The notes beneath the pieces were generated by a model. That model was not told the origin of the DNA and made no database searches. It worked only from the letters and a program-made list of their open reading frames with translations. The position numbers were made by a program, and so were the translations under genes. This document shows positions 1 to 9,350 of a DNA stretch of 64,000 nt, in pieces. Numbering within the stretch: the first letter of the stretch is position 1; each line of letters starts with the position of its first letter. Source of the stretch: Aphanothece sacrum FPU1. GTDB lineage: Bacteria; Cyanobacteriota; Cyanobacteriia; Cyanobacteriales; Microcystaceae. The stretch is taken from assembly GCF_003864295.1 (NCBI RefSeq), contig NZ_BDQK01000013.1, positions 124,001-188,000 of the forward strand, in the 5' to 3' direction.

Positions 1-242
1 TCAGGATTTCTTAAAAATGGCAAATTAGAAATGATGTTAATATCTCCATAGCGTTCAAATAAAAAGCGACTAACTCTGTTATTTAGAGTTTCTGTACGAT
101 ATTGTTGAGATGTTATTTCTTGCTGAACAATCTGTTTATTCGTTGACGAATAAGCAGTAAACCCAATTACCAACATAGGAATAATTCCGATGCCACAAGC
201 AAAAAGGATAGCTTTTGTTTTCAATGATAGTCTATTTAACAT
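1..242 (-). CDS. Methyl-accepting chemotaxis-like receptor, N-terminal part only
   Basis: An open frame starts with ATG at 242 and runs leftward off the window edge, so only about 80 residues are visible. It begins MLNRLSLKTKAILFACGIGI, a short basic N-terminus followed by a hydrophobic membrane helix (about residues 12-32). The following stretch (QIVQQEITSQQYRTETLNN) looks like the start of a periplasmic sensor domain. The gene lies 75 bp downstream of the CheW-like gene on the same strand. The layout PatA-regulator, CheW, receptor matches the order of cyanobacterial pix/tax phototaxis loci. The signalling domain is outside the window, so the receptor call rests on the N-terminus and context. 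Confidence 0.7.
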   Translation of the reverse strand, partial: MLNRLSLKTKAILFACGIGIIPMLVIGFTAYSSTNKQIVQQEITSQQYRTETLNNRVSRFLFERYGDINIISNLPFLRNP

Positions 243-317
243 GATAATTTCCTTGTAAGAAAATAGTGAATAAATGAGGGTATACCTCATTCGTTGTGAG
301 AAATGCTAAATTAGCCT

Positions 318-1412
318 TTATACTTCTTCATTAACTGCTAAATTACCCTTAGTTAAGAGCTTTTGCAAGTCAAGAATACTCAGTATTTTTTCAGAATAGG
401 AAGCAGTTCCTTCTAGATAGGTATTGTCTCCAAAATCGGCGGCAAGTGGAACTGCGGTAATGTTTTGAGGAGGCAAATACATCATATCCAATACATCATC
501 AATAGGCAGACCGGCTACTATATCATCAACCTTAATTACGACTGCTTTAGTCCCAGTTTTTACTATAGATGTTTCTAAATTTAGAGTACCCCGAATATCG
601 ACTAAAGTAACGATTTCACCGCGCAAATTTATATTGCCAATAATATGGGAGGGGCAACAGGGAATAGGAGTCACATTACGAATATTAATAAACTCGCGGA
701 CAGAGCCTAAATTGACACCAAAATACTCACCACTCATCCCAATTACCGCTAAAGGAATTTGTTTAGCTAAATCAGAATTCTTCTCAGTATTTGCTTGTTT
801 TAAATTTTCACAACGTAGCCGAAAAATTTCTCTTTCTTCTGAGGTAGCATCAGGGCAATAAATGTCGTAAAACTTACCAGTTATTGTCAGATTTTTTTGA
901 CTATTATTTGATATTAATTGCTCAAAACTGGTGTCATCATTCCCCGGCTGATTAGTATCTTCAACCAAGGCTTCAACCGCATCCGGTTGGCGGATTAAAG
1001 CTTGAGGGTTTAGGAGAATAATGTCCTCTGCCTCTAAGGTAGCAATTCCGGCAATAAAGGTGGGATTGAGAGAGTTAATTCGTCCATAATCTATTGTACT
1101 TTCTATCCGGTGTGAATCGATATTTTTGACATCATTGACTTGATTAACAATTAGCCCAATCTGCAAATTTTTACAGTTTAAAATAATCACACTGTCATTA
1201 ATTGTACAGGATTGTTTTGCATTTCCTAATCGCAGATCTAAGTGCATAATCGGGACAATTTTTCCCCGTAGGTTTAAAATACCAACGATATCAACAGGTG
1301 TTTCAGCCATCGGGGTGATTTCTGGTAATAAGAAAATTTCTTTAACCAGACTTGCCTCAATTCCGTAGGTTATATCCCCTACAACAAATGTTAAAAAGAA
1401 AGTCGTTTTCAT
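318..1412 (-). CDS. Double CheW-domain taxis protein
   Basis: The 364-residue product has two CheW-like domains, about residues 1-140 and 215-355. Both show the typical hydrophobic core and the pattern of GILNLRGKIVPIMHLDLRLG in the first and GNINLRGEIVTLVDIRGTL in the second. CheW proteins couple chemoreceptors to a CheA kinase at the inner membrane. A single CheW is about 150-180 residues, so this is a tandem form with a linker of about 70 residues rich in Asn, Asp and Glu. It sits 27 bp after the PatA-like regulator and before the receptor gene, so one transcript is likely. It is probably an adaptor for pilus-based taxis. Confidence 0.85.
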   Translation of the reverse strand: MKTTFFLTFVVGDITYGIEASLVKEIFLLPEITPMAETPVDIVGILNLRGKIVPIMHLDLRLGNAKQSCTINDSVIILNCKNLQIGLIVNQVNDVKNIDSHRIESTIDYGRINSLNPTFIAGIATLEAEDIILLNPQALIRQPDAVEALVEDTNQPGNDDTSFEQLISNNSQKNLTITGKFYDIYCPDATSEEREIFRLRCENLKQANTEKNSDLAKQIPLAVIGMSGEYFGVNLGSVREFINIRNVTPIPCCPSHIIGNINLRGEIVTLVDIRGTLNLETSIVKTGTKAVVIKVDDIVAGLPIDDVLDMMYLPPQNITAVPLAADFGDNTYLEGTASYSEKILSILDLQKLLTKGNLAVNEEV

Positions 1413-1439
1413 AATTTTTTTTCTAAGTTGATTTCATTT

Positions 1440-2591
1440 TCAGACGGGAATTACTTTCTTATTCCCTAAGAATTGCTCGACAACTGCCAGTAATTTCTCA
1501 GCATCAAAAGGCTTAGTCAGATAAAGATTTGTTCCAGCAATTTGACCTTTCATTTTGTCAATTAATGTGTCTCTGGCTGTCACCATAACTATGGGCAAAT
1601 TGCGGAATTTAGGGATGCTGCGTATCGTTTTACACATCTCTAGTCCATTGATAACTGGCATGGTTACATCGAGTAAGAGAAGATCAACGGTTTTATTGTT
1701 TAAGATCTGTAGCGCATCAATAGCATTATTTGCTAAAAGGACATTATAGCGATCGCCTAATGCACGTTTAATCATGGTTTGGACAATAGGGCTATCATCT
1801 ACGGAGAGAATAGTCGGCAACTGGTGAAGCTCTTTATTGTTAGTAATTGTAGAAGTTCCCTCAAAAACAATCCAATTAGTGTGAAACCCAGTTAAATATA
1901 ATTGAGCTAACTCCAAGGGATCTTCTCCACTTTGTTGAGCGATTTCAACAATGGATCTTTTCCCATCAATATATTTCTGAGCGTGTAGACGAGTTGATTC
2001 GTGGGAAATTATCTCTAATCCGTCTTTCGATAGACAAGGAATCGCTTCCATTGATTTAATAGTAGGAGCAAGAGCAGACCATTGTTCTTGACGCAGAACT
2101 AGCTCAGACTTCAACTTAGATTCGTTTAAACAGTGGCCATCATCACCGTAGACAATATCAAACTCAACTATTGGATTAAATCCTATTTGTCCAGCATAGG
2201 GCAACAGTTGTTCAAGGGTTATAGCGACTTGCGTTTGGGCATAGGATTCAATCTGTTCCCAAGTCAAAACTCGAAGTTTACACAAAATCTGCAAAAATTC
2301 TCTGGCAGATTTTAGATTAGTTGTTTTTTGTTGGACAAATTCAATCGTCGTTTTGCTGACATTGGGCTTAAACTGCTTGATCAGTTTTTGTGCGAGCCTT
2401 GGAATATAGGGAATATGGGAGCCACCATAAGTTATTTGCCCTCTGTGATACACTAAGATACGAGAACGACTTGGATGATCCGGTTGAGGTAAAGTCTTGA
2501 TATGGAAGGTTCCGCTTTGAGCCTTTTTTTGGATGGTGTTTAGAAGGGAACTAAGTTGTTGTGCTTGATATTGATATTGATATTGATTCAT
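1440..2591 (-). CDS. PatA/PixG-type response regulator
   Basis: The 383-residue product has a long N-terminal region of PATAN type (about residues 1-250; note QSGTFHIKTL and the QYQYQYQ start) and a C-terminal receiver domain (about 260-380). The receiver shows the acidic pair in ILSVDDSP, the phosphoacceptor Asp in LLLLDVTMP, the Thr of VTARD and the Lys of LTKPF. Proteins of this build head phototaxis operons such as pixG-pixH-pixI-pixJ-pixL in Synechocystis. Here a CheW gene follows directly and no separate CheY lies between. The CAG/TATCAA-rich start codes for repeated Gln-Tyr. It is probably the first gene of the operon, with its promoter in the AT-rich stretch 2592-2852. Confidence 0.88.
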   Translation of the reverse strand: MNQYQYQYQAQQLSSLLNTIQKKAQSGTFHIKTLPQPDHPSRSRILVYHRGQITYGGSHIPYIPRLAQKLIKQFKPNVSKTTIEFVQQKTTNLKSAREFLQILCKLRVLTWEQIESYAQTQVAITLEQLLPYAGQIGFNPIVEFDIVYGDDGHCLNESKLKSELVLRQEQWSALAPTIKSMEAIPCLSKDGLEIISHESTRLHAQKYIDGKRSIVEIAQQSGEDPLELAQLYLTGFHTNWIVFEGTSTITNNKELHQLPTILSVDDSPIVQTMIKRALGDRYNVLLANNAIDALQILNNKTVDLLLLDVTMPVINGLEMCKTIRSIPKFRNLPIVMVTARDTLIDKMKGQIAGTNLYLTKPFDAEKLLAVVEQFLGNKKVIPV

Positions 2592-2852
2592 TGGAGAATA
2601 TCAACGTATAATGTGGGAGAGATCATTAAGAGAAAAGAAAGTGGTTTTTGATTTTCCAATCTTGTCCAATTTAGACCTTTTCTTGTTTGATTAAGATCTA
2701 AATATGCTTCCATCCTTAAGTAATACCCATTACTCAACATATAATTAACATTCAAAATTATAAAATTTACTTATAATTTTATCTAAAAGTAATAATATAA
2801 AATTATATAAGCTTATTTTTCAACGGTTAAATCAGCTTTTCAAAACTTCATT

Positions 2853-4124
2853 TTATTGGAAAATTAACGGAATTAATCCTAGAATTGCCAAAGAAATTAA
2901 TAAAAATAAACTTTGTTTTCCAGTTTGGCGATCGCCGAAACTAAACGCATAAATCCCTTTAATAATATTATTACTTGAAGCAGCAATTAAAATCGCTCCT
3001 GCGGCTACTGATAAAGGGGTAGATTGTCCTGCTGATTGGGTAATTCCTAAAATGAAAGGATCAATATCTGTTACTCCCATAATTCCCGCCAAAACATATA
3101 GTCCACTACTACCTAAATATAAAGCTGTATAGTGAGTAACAATGACGATAATTACAAATAAAAAAGCAAATAAAAAAGCAGCTTTTAATTCCAAAGGATT
3201 ACGAGAAGAATAAGCTTTTTTTTCTTCTAAAGAGATAGTAGGAGATTCTATTCTAGATGACCATAACCAACCCCCACCTACTCCTACTATAGCCAACAAA
3301 CTAAATGGTAAGGTTAATTCTTTGCCCAAATTAGGATTAAATAAAATAATGAGGAGAGCTAACCTTACATACATGATACCAGAAGCCATTAAAATCCCTC
3401 CAGCATAACGATGAGGATGATTAGTTCTGGTTGATTGTTTAGCCAGTGCTACCGTTGTTACAGTAGAAGAATAAGCCCCTCCTAATAGAGCAACTAAAGC
3501 AATATTTCCCTGATTTTTACAGATTTTTTGTAAGATAAAACTACCGTAAGAAATACTACTAACAGCAACTACAATTAACCAAGTTTTAAAAGGATTAATT
3601 TGAAATTCTCCGAAATTTTGATTAGGTAAAATAGGAAGAATAACGGCAGTTAAAAATAGAAATTTAGTAAAAGTTAAAATATCGTCAGGAGAGAATTTTT
3701 GAGTTAAACCTTCAAGAACAGATTTTAATTCAAGGAGAAGTAAGCTAGTAATAACTAAAGTTGAAGCCATCCAAAATTGGTTATGATAAACTAATGCACC
3801 CACTAAATAAGTCGTTAAAGCAACCATTTCAGTCGCTAAACCTGGAGTTTGGGTAGATTTAATTTTATGCCAATAAGACAAAAACATTAAACTACCAATT
3901 ACAATAAGTCCAACGGAAAAAGGAATCATTTGACCGCTAGAAAGAGAGGCCAGACTATAACCAATTAACCCAATTAATGGATAAGTACGAACTCCCCCAA
4001 AAGCGTATTTACCAGAAATAGACTTCCATTCTTCTCTCTCTAATCCAATGAGAAATGAAAGGAAAAATACCAACAACATTTTAAAAAATTCAGGAGGGAT
4101 AAAATTCATTGTTTGCGATAACAT
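2853..4124 (-). CDS. MgtC/SapB-type membrane protein with DUF4010 domain
   Basis: The 423-residue product is strongly hydrophobic, with about a dozen membrane segments. The N-terminal part carries the MgtC-like signature SFLIGLEREEWK followed by FGGVRTYPLIGLIGY. The remainder fits DUF4010, with GGAYSSTVTTVALAKQS near the middle and GVTDIDPFILGITQSAG near the end. Members are predicted inner-membrane proteins of unknown substrate; a link to Mg2+ stress is only by analogy with MgtC. The gene stands alone. A heptanucleotide tandem repeat starts 17 bp upstream of the start codon, next to the weak ribosome site AGGAAAAG. Confidence 0.85.
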   Translation of the reverse strand: MLSQTMNFIPPEFFKMLLVFFLSFLIGLEREEWKSISGKYAFGGVRTYPLIGLIGYSLASLSSGQMIPFSVGLIVIGSLMFLSYWHKIKSTQTPGLATEMVALTTYLVGALVYHNQFWMASTLVITSLLLLELKSVLEGLTQKFSPDDILTFTKFLFLTAVILPILPNQNFGEFQINPFKTWLIVVAVSSISYGSFILQKICKNQGNIALVALLGGAYSSTVTTVALAKQSTRTNHPHRYAGGILMASGIMYVRLALLIILFNPNLGKELTLPFSLLAIVGVGGGWLWSSRIESPTISLEEKKAYSSRNPLELKAAFLFAFLFVIIVIVTHYTALYLGSSGLYVLAGIMGVTDIDPFILGITQSAGQSTPLSVAAGAILIAASSNNIIKGIYAFSFGDRQTGKQSLFLLISLAILGLIPLIFQ

Positions 4125-4140
4125 ATCTTTTCCTGATAAA

Positions 4141-4181
4141 TTATGAATTATGAATTATGAATTATGAATTATGAATTATGA
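4141..4181. repeat. Heptanucleotide tandem repeat (GAATTAT)n
   Basis: About six copies of the 7-mer GAATTAT in direct tandem array. The array lies 17 bp upstream of the MgtC-like start codon, within its likely 5' leader. The same 7-mer, on the other strand, recurs at 48428-48482, and related arrays occur at 42424-42445, 44385-44412 and 47292-47330. Confidence 0.95.
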
Positions 4182-4319
4182 TCTAATGCTTCTAAATCTG
4201 AAATTTTTGGCGGGTGATTAGCATTCCATTCTAAAGCTTGCTCTAATTTTTCTTGTTTGGATACCTTTCATAATCGTTTTACTCTCCTGTTCAGTTTAAT
4301 TATAAAACTCTAATAACTA

Positions 4320-5882
4320 TTACCAAGACACCGGAATAGGCACTGCATCATCAGCATATTGATAGGTTTCTGGCGGTTTAGAATTTGTTTGAGGAGTGGG
4401 ATTTTCTCTCGGTTCATAAGGTTCAAATTTCTCAAGAGATGTAGAATCTCCTATAGGTTCACTCGGTTCAGAACTTGACCAATTATTATTATTATTTTCT
4501 AGCGGTTTCTCCGGTTTAATATTCTCAATAGGTTTATTGTTTTCTATGGGTTTCTCAGGTTGAATATTATCAATAGGATTGGTATTTTGCCTCGTTTGAT
4601 AAGGTTCAAAAGTTTCGATAGGCTGATTATTTTCTAGGGGTTTCTCAGGTTTAATATTATCAACAGGGGGATTATTTTCTAGTAATATAGGAGTTTCTAA
4701 TTTGCGGGCAGCAGGATAAGGAAAAAGAGCTAAAAATTTCTCTTGTCTTTCTCCAACAGATTCTGGTGCATAATTCCACAAACTATCATAAAAAAAGAAG
4801 GAAACCCCTAACCCATATTGTTTCGCAGCTAAGACTTTTTCTTGAATAAATGCCATCTCAATCGGTCGATTTCTTAAACCAGTTAAAATACCAACACCTG
4901 TAGGGATTTTCTGACGAGTTTCTTGAATTTCTGGCCGTTGTAATTGTTTGACAAAACTCTCTAAATCTGGACGATATACCTGTACAACAACTTCATCAAT
5001 TAAATCTTGTCTTACCCAGGTTAACCAATCTTGTAAATAAGCACTATACGCGGTATCATAAGGATTAGGAGAAACGGAAAAAATGGCATTACTTTTTTTA
5101 GTTTTAATTGCTTGATTTAATTGAGCCACATAAGCAGTCAATTTATCAGCCCGCCACTTTAACCAAGCTTCATCTTTTGCATTCGCAGGGGGATCTTTTT
5201 TCGTTTCCTGTTTATATAAATTAACCGTATAACTATCGTAGCCTAATTCACTCGGTAAACTTAAATGATCATCAAATTGAATACCATCGACATCATATAA
5301 ATTCATCACTTCTATCACTAAAGAAGTAATGAACTTTTGCACCTCTGGATGAAACGGGTTTAACCAAACAACTTCCCCTGCTGCACTAATAGTCGTTTGA
5401 CTTCCATCTCTTTTTTGTGTTATCCAATTAGGGTGTTTAATGGCTAATTCTGAAGTTGGTGGAGCCATAAATCCAAATTCAAACCAAGGTAATACTAATA
5501 ATCCCTGATTATGTGCTTTAGTAATTAAATCTGTCAAGGGATCTTGACCTTGTAATCCTTTATGTACAAAAGGCTGAATTCCTTCTTTTTTGGCTATTTC
5601 ACTCGGATACAGCGCATAACCAGAATTCCAAACTACAGGATATACTGTATTAAAATTAAGACGAGCTAATTGGGCGATCGCTTCTTCTAATTTTGTTTGA
5701 TCGAGTAAAGTATTAGTGTCATTAGTAGTTAACCAAACCCCTCTAATTTCAGGTTTTGGGGGAGAAACAGCAAAAATAGGATTATTTATCAATAAAATAC
5801 TCAAAAAAGTGGCTAAAACCCGTTGTAAAAATCGACATTTACACAAAAATTGCCAACTTTGCCAAAAAATAGACCATTTCAT
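4320..5882 (-). CDS. GHL10/DUF187-type glycoside hydrolase, secreted
   Basis: The 520-residue product starts with a basic stretch and a hydrophobic segment (FLQRVLATFLSILLINNPIF), a likely signal peptide or anchor ending near residue 38. Residues 45-390 match the GHL10 (DUF187) TIM-barrel: RGVWLTTNDTNTL near the start, NFNTVYPVVWNSGYALYPS, PWFEFGF, WLNPFHPEV, DGIQFDDHLS with the likely catalytic acids, and FSVSPNPY. The family acts on glycans of the envelope or polysaccharide, exact substrate unknown. Residues 400-520 are a low-complexity tail with repeated motifs such as NIKPEKPLENN, rich in Pro, Asn and Glu, probably a flexible wall-spanning or surface region. The gene is monocistronic. Confidence 0.85.
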   Translation of the reverse strand: MKWSIFWQSWQFLCKCRFLQRVLATFLSILLINNPIFAVSPPKPEIRGVWLTTNDTNTLLDQTKLEEAIAQLARLNFNTVYPVVWNSGYALYPSEIAKKEGIQPFVHKGLQGQDPLTDLITKAHNQGLLVLPWFEFGFMAPPTSELAIKHPNWITQKRDGSQTTISAAGEVVWLNPFHPEVQKFITSLVIEVMNLYDVDGIQFDDHLSLPSELGYDSYTVNLYKQETKKDPPANAKDEAWLKWRADKLTAYVAQLNQAIKTKKSNAIFSVSPNPYDTAYSAYLQDWLTWVRQDLIDEVVVQVYRPDLESFVKQLQRPEIQETRQKIPTGVGILTGLRNRPIEMAFIQEKVLAAKQYGLGVSFFFYDSLWNYAPESVGERQEKFLALFPYPAARKLETPILLENNPPVDNIKPEKPLENNQPIETFEPYQTRQNTNPIDNIQPEKPIENNKPIENIKPEKPLENNNNNWSSSEPSEPIGDSTSLEKFEPYEPRENPTPQTNSKPPETYQYADDAVPIPVSW

Positions 5883-6007
5883 CAGTAGGAATCCCTAGAA
5901 CAGGAAAATCAATTTATAGTTTAACTAGACTTTACCTCAGATGGTAATCCATACTGCTTTTGATCAACAATTTTCGTACATGAAAGGAATGTTAGTAGAT
6001 CTCCCAC

Positions 6008-6052
6008 AAAAAAAAATGTATCCCCCTAAAAATTGATTCGGAGGATACACTT
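6008..6052 (-). terminator. Rho-independent terminator of the DUF3155 gene
   Basis: Read on the minus strand, a stem GTGTATCCTCC pairs with GGGGGATACA across a loop of about 13 nt, followed directly by a run of nine T. It lies 23 bp past the stop of the DUF3155 gene at 6075. Confidence 0.85.
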
Positions 6053-6074
6053 AATGTTATAGTCATTGAGTTGA

Positions 6075-6398
6075 CTAACGAGTGCTGCCAGCCACCGCAG
6101 GTGTTTTAGGCGGCACAAGTGGTTGAAACTCCCTTAAACTAGGGAAGAGGAAATGATTTTCTTCAACATACTGAGCACCAAATAGACCCTTTTCTGCCCA
6201 AAAATATCTATCTGTTGTATGCTCATTTCGTTTTACAATCAATAAAGCCGGAGGTTGTATCCCTAAGTCACGAATATACTTTCTAGCAGCAGTCACGGGT
6301 TTATCCTCACCGCTTTCGATGCTATATTGGGGTACAAGTTCGAGAATTTTGCGACCTTCTTGACGACGACGACTCTTCCGTTTGCGTTTGCGTGCCAA
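6075..6398 (-). CDS. DUF3155 cyanobacterial protein
   Basis: A 107-residue protein with an extremely basic start (MARKRKRKSRRRQEGRK) and the conserved core AARKYIRDLGIQPPALL and DRYFWAEKGLFGAQYVEENH. Length and layout match DUF3155, a family found almost only in cyanobacteria, with no known function. The basic tail suggests nucleic-acid or ribosome contact, which is an inference. The gene is monocistronic, ends in a clear terminator, and is transcribed away from the histidine kinase at 6634, with a shared promoter region of 235 bp. The ribosome site GGAGG (minus strand, near 6410) supports the start. Confidence 0.85.
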   Translation of the reverse strand: MARKRKRKSRRRQEGRKILELVPQYSIESGEDKPVTAARKYIRDLGIQPPALLIVKRNEHTTDRYFWAEKGLFGAQYVEENHFLFPSLREFQPLVPPKTPAVAGSTR

Positions 6399-6633
6399 CC
6401 CTTTTACCTCCTATTCCGGCTAAATGCTGTAATGATAGATACAAAAGCCGATGTCATTATATCCTTTTAATTTAAGAAAATCAAGCCTCTCTCATCAACG
6501 GTCTAAGTCTATTCATTCCTGAAATCCCTTTTCTCATCGGCTTTTTCAGGGATTATTCTAAAATTACTTAAATATTTTGTTAAAAAAACTTAACCTTTTG
6601 TTACAAAACTTAATAAAATGATGGATCATTCTC

Positions 6634-7980
6634 ATGTTTTCTTCTACTTATCCTTTCGCACCACCTAGTCGAGACTTTATTGCTTTATGTCAGTCTCAAG
6701 TTCTGCTGTTAGCACAAGGACTCAAAGCTGACTGGAGTGGAGTTTACTTAACCCAAGAGAATCAAGAGGGTACACAGACCCATTTGATACCGATTGTGGT
6801 CTATCCAGCAGCAGAAACCATCTGGGACAAAAACACGACAAGTATAGGATTACTAGATGTTTGGAACAAGGGGGAATCTCAGAAAACCCTGACAAATATA
6901 GAATCCTTGGTCAGGTCTAAACCCCTTCGAGGGAAAACAAACTCTCAAAAGACACAAATCGATGATCATTATGGAATGGGGCCTTATCAACTGGTTTTAC
7001 CCTTAATTCATCAAGAGATAGTTGTAGGATTATTAGTAACCAAACGTAAAGATTACCGATGGCAACCCGACGAGTTAACCCAGGTAGAAACCATTGCCAG
7101 AACTTTAGCCATTGCCCATTATTTAGATCATAGTCAAAATTGGTATCAGCATCAGTTAAATCAGCAGCAGATACAACAAGAGAAAGAACGCGATCGCCTT
7201 GATGATTTGTTTCATCAGTTGCGGAACCCTTTAACTGCCTTAAGAATTTTTAGTAAGCTTCTCCTTAAACGCTTACTTCCCGATGATAAGAGTCGTTCTA
7301 TTGTGGAAAATATTGTCCGGGAGAGTGAGCATTTACAGGACTTGATTAAAGACTTTGAGACACAGCAAGACGCGATCGCTGCGAATGAGGAGATAATCAC
7401 CCTTACCACTGATTCTATCTCCTTAAGTGAGTTTCGGAGCAATATCCCATCTTTACCTCCTAGTAAGTCTTTAACCTTAAGTTCTCTAGACATTAAAGAA
7501 ATTTTAGAGCCTTTGTTAACTTCAAGTCAAACTATTGCTCAGGAAAAAGGTATCAACTTAACCTCAAATCTTCCCAAACACTTATCATTAATTTGGGGCA
7601 ATGGGCCAGCTTTGCGAGAGGTTTTGAGTAATCTGATTGACAATGGCATTAAATATACCCCAAAAGGTGGTAAAGTGAGAATTAGAGCCGGATTATCTTG
7701 TGTAATAGACGAAAAAGAATATCAGGGAATCGCTATTGAGGATAATGGGTATGGTATTCCAGCAGCAGATCAAGCACATATTTTTGAGAGACATTATCGA
7801 GGGATTCAATCTCAGGGAAATATTACCGGAAGCGGGTTAGGATTAGCTATTGTGAGAGATCTGATTAATCAAATGCAGGGAAAAATTGAACTAATCAGTC
7901 CGACAGATAAAGACAAAAAGACGGGAACCACTTTTATTGTGTGGCTATCCGTTGTTGAGAAAGATCTTAATATTAAGTAA
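6634..7980 (+). CDS. GAF-domain sensor histidine kinase
   Basis: The 448-residue product has an N-terminal GAF-like domain (about 15-165), a HisKA dimer region with the phospho-acceptor His194 in FHQLRNPLTALRIF, and a HATPase domain. The N box is visible as LSNLIDNGIKYTPKGG, the G1 box as IEDNGYGIP and the G2 box as GSGLGLAIV. No membrane segment is seen, so it is probably a soluble sensor. No response regulator gene is adjacent. It converges with the PEP-CTERM gene at 7988, leaving 7 bp between the stops. All catalytic boxes are intact, in contrast to the protein at 9565. Confidence 0.9.
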   Translation: MFSSTYPFAPPSRDFIALCQSQVLLLAQGLKADWSGVYLTQENQEGTQTHLIPIVVYPAAETIWDKNTTSIGLLDVWNKGESQKTLTNIESLVRSKPLRGKTNSQKTQIDDHYGMGPYQLVLPLIHQEIVVGLLVTKRKDYRWQPDELTQVETIARTLAIAHYLDHSQNWYQHQLNQQQIQQEKERDRLDDLFHQLRNPLTALRIFSKLLLKRLLPDDKSRSIVENIVRESEHLQDLIKDFETQQDAIAANEEIITLTTDSISLSEFRSNIPSLPPSKSLTLSSLDIKEILEPLLTSSQTIAQEKGINLTSNLPKHLSLIWGNGPALREVLSNLIDNGIKYTPKGGKVRIRAGLSCVIDEKEYQGIAIEDNGYGIPAADQAHIFERHYRGIQSQGNITGSGLGLAIVRDLINQMQGKIELISPTDKDKKTGTTFIVWLSVVEKDLNIK

Positions 7981-7987
7981 TGTTATT

Positions 7988-8659
7988 CTATTGTTTTTTG
8001 AACAAATAGCCACCAAGTACCAATAAAAACAAAGCTCCAACAGCACTTGATTCTGGGACTTCCGTTATAATTATCACATTAGCCGATGTGGTAAATGAAT
8101 TAGGAACTTCCTGATCGGGATATTTTAATTGATCACTAAAATTTGAAGCAAAAAATCTATTAACCACCAAATTTATCTTAGGATCAATATTAGTAAGTGT
8201 GGTATTTTGTAGTTTGTCTCCTGGTTTAGCATCTGCATAATAAACTCCGATTCGATAATCTTCTCCAGCTTTTAACTCTACAAGTGTGGGAAGATCAGCA
8301 AAACAGAAATCATTTTGACACTGGTTGCCTCCGGGTTGTACTATTATTTGTCCTAATAAACTGCGATCACTTACTCGCCATAATCCCACAGGACGAGCAA
8401 CATCAACATCGATTTGAGAGGGACGAACGGGATTTTGGGAATCTCCTTGAGTATAAACCCCTAAACTCTTAATCAGGATATTACTTAGAGCGCGAAACTC
8501 AAAGCCAATAGTAATAAAGCTGTTGGGGTCATCATTTCCTCCTGTCGAAGTAGATCCGATACTTGGTGCCAGCTTGGCTGCTGGAGCTTTAGAAGCAAGA
8601 CTCAGGGTTAAGGCAACCCCTAAAGAAAAGGTGGAAATCAGGCGAATGTAACGGTTCAT
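7988..8659 (-). CDS. PEP-CTERM sorted exported protein
   Basis: The 223-residue product has a Sec signal peptide (about 1-27, ending in SKAPAA). Its beta-rich body resembles DUF4082-type domains, with a Cys pair in NQCQNDFCFAD. The C-terminus is VPESSAVGALFLLVLGGYLF followed by KKQ, which matches the PEP-CTERM layout of motif, membrane helix and basic end. Such proteins are handled by exosortase and placed in the envelope or released with exopolysaccharide. The motif is VPES rather than VPEP, a tolerated variant. The function of the body is unknown. Confidence 0.75.
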   Translation of the reverse strand: MNRYIRLISTFSLGVALTLSLASKAPAAKLAPSIGSTSTGGNDDPNSFITIGFEFRALSNILIKSLGVYTQGDSQNPVRPSQIDVDVARPVGLWRVSDRSLLGQIIVQPGGNQCQNDFCFADLPTLVELKAGEDYRIGVYYADAKPGDKLQNTTLTNIDPKINLVVNRFFASNFSDQLKYPDQEVPNSFTTSANVIIITEVPESSAVGALFLLVLGGYLFKKQ

Positions 8660-8879
8660 GACTATTTTGATCTTTAAAGTTACATTTATTGAAGATTAAA
8701 AATTTAATCTCTTACATAATACTTTACATTTGATCGGTGTCAACTACGGTAATATACATACCTAATCGGCTAGATCTTGTATAAATACTTAGTTTTAGGT
8801 ATTTTTGAGCTTGGTAATCTAGATCCATCAACTTTTCAAAACGTTACTTTATGTTTATTTGTTGACAATCATCCCATTT

Positions 8880-9290
8880 ATGACCCTAGTACCCGATTCA
8901 GAATCTACGACCCTTAAATATGGAGAACGTGCTATTATTGAAGGGCAATTGATAACTTTCCCTAACCCTCGTATCGGCAGAAAATATGACATTCAGGTCA
9001 CTTTACCAGAATTTACCTGTAAATGTCCCTTTTCTGGATATCCCGATTTTGCCACTATTTATCTGACCTATGTCCCGAATGAGAAAGTTGTGGAATTAAA
9101 ATCTTTGAAACTTTATATTAATAGTTACCGCGATCGCTATATTTCTCACGAAGAGTGTGTTAATCAAATTCTGGATGATTTTGTTGCTGCTTGTGATCCC
9201 TTAGAAGTGACTCTTAAAGGAGATTTTAGTCCTAGAGGGAATGTCCATACAATCATTGAAGTGTGTTATCAGAAATCTAATAGTTATTGA
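8880..9290 (+). CDS. queF: NADPH-dependent 7-cyano-7-deazaguanine reductase (QueF)
   Basis: QueF reduces preQ0 to preQ1, the last free-base step in queuosine synthesis for tRNA. The product is 136 residues from the ATG at 8880, the usual size of the short, unimodular form; the upstream TTG at 8859 adds residues not expected in the family. Visible are the catalytic Cys49 and Asp56 in CKCPFSGYPDF, the substrate/NADPH region VELKSLKLYINSYR, and HEECVNQILDDF. The gene stands alone with a strong terminator directly after it. I looked for a preQ1 riboswitch in 8660-8879 and did not find one. Confidence 0.93.
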   Translation: MTLVPDSESTTLKYGERAIIEGQLITFPNPRIGRKYDIQVTLPEFTCKCPFSGYPDFATIYLTYVPNEKVVELKSLKLYINSYRDRYISHEECVNQILDDFVAACDPLEVTLKGDFSPRGNVHTIIEVCYQKSNSY

Positions 9291-9293
9291 CAC

Positions 9294-9338
9294 TCCCGCC
9301 GTTAACCGCTTGGGCGGTCTAACGGGAGTCCTCTTTTT
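9294..9338 (+). terminator. Terminator of queF
   Basis: The arms ACTCCCG (9295) and CGGGAGT enclose a second GC-rich pairing (ACCGC with GCGGT), followed by CCTCTTTTT. It starts 4 bp past the queF stop codon. Confidence 0.85.
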
Positions 9339-9350
9339 GCATTAAGATAG

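Noticed and set aside
4169-4267. Minus-strand open stretch ending in HPPKISDLEALDHNS, possibly an antitoxin relic
   Set aside because: No start codon, under 35 codons, and the end is formed by the heptamer repeat; too weak to call.
8660-8879. Possible preQ1 riboswitch upstream of queF
   Set aside because: No C-rich loop with the short A-rich tail of preQ1-I, and no second-class structure could be found by eye.
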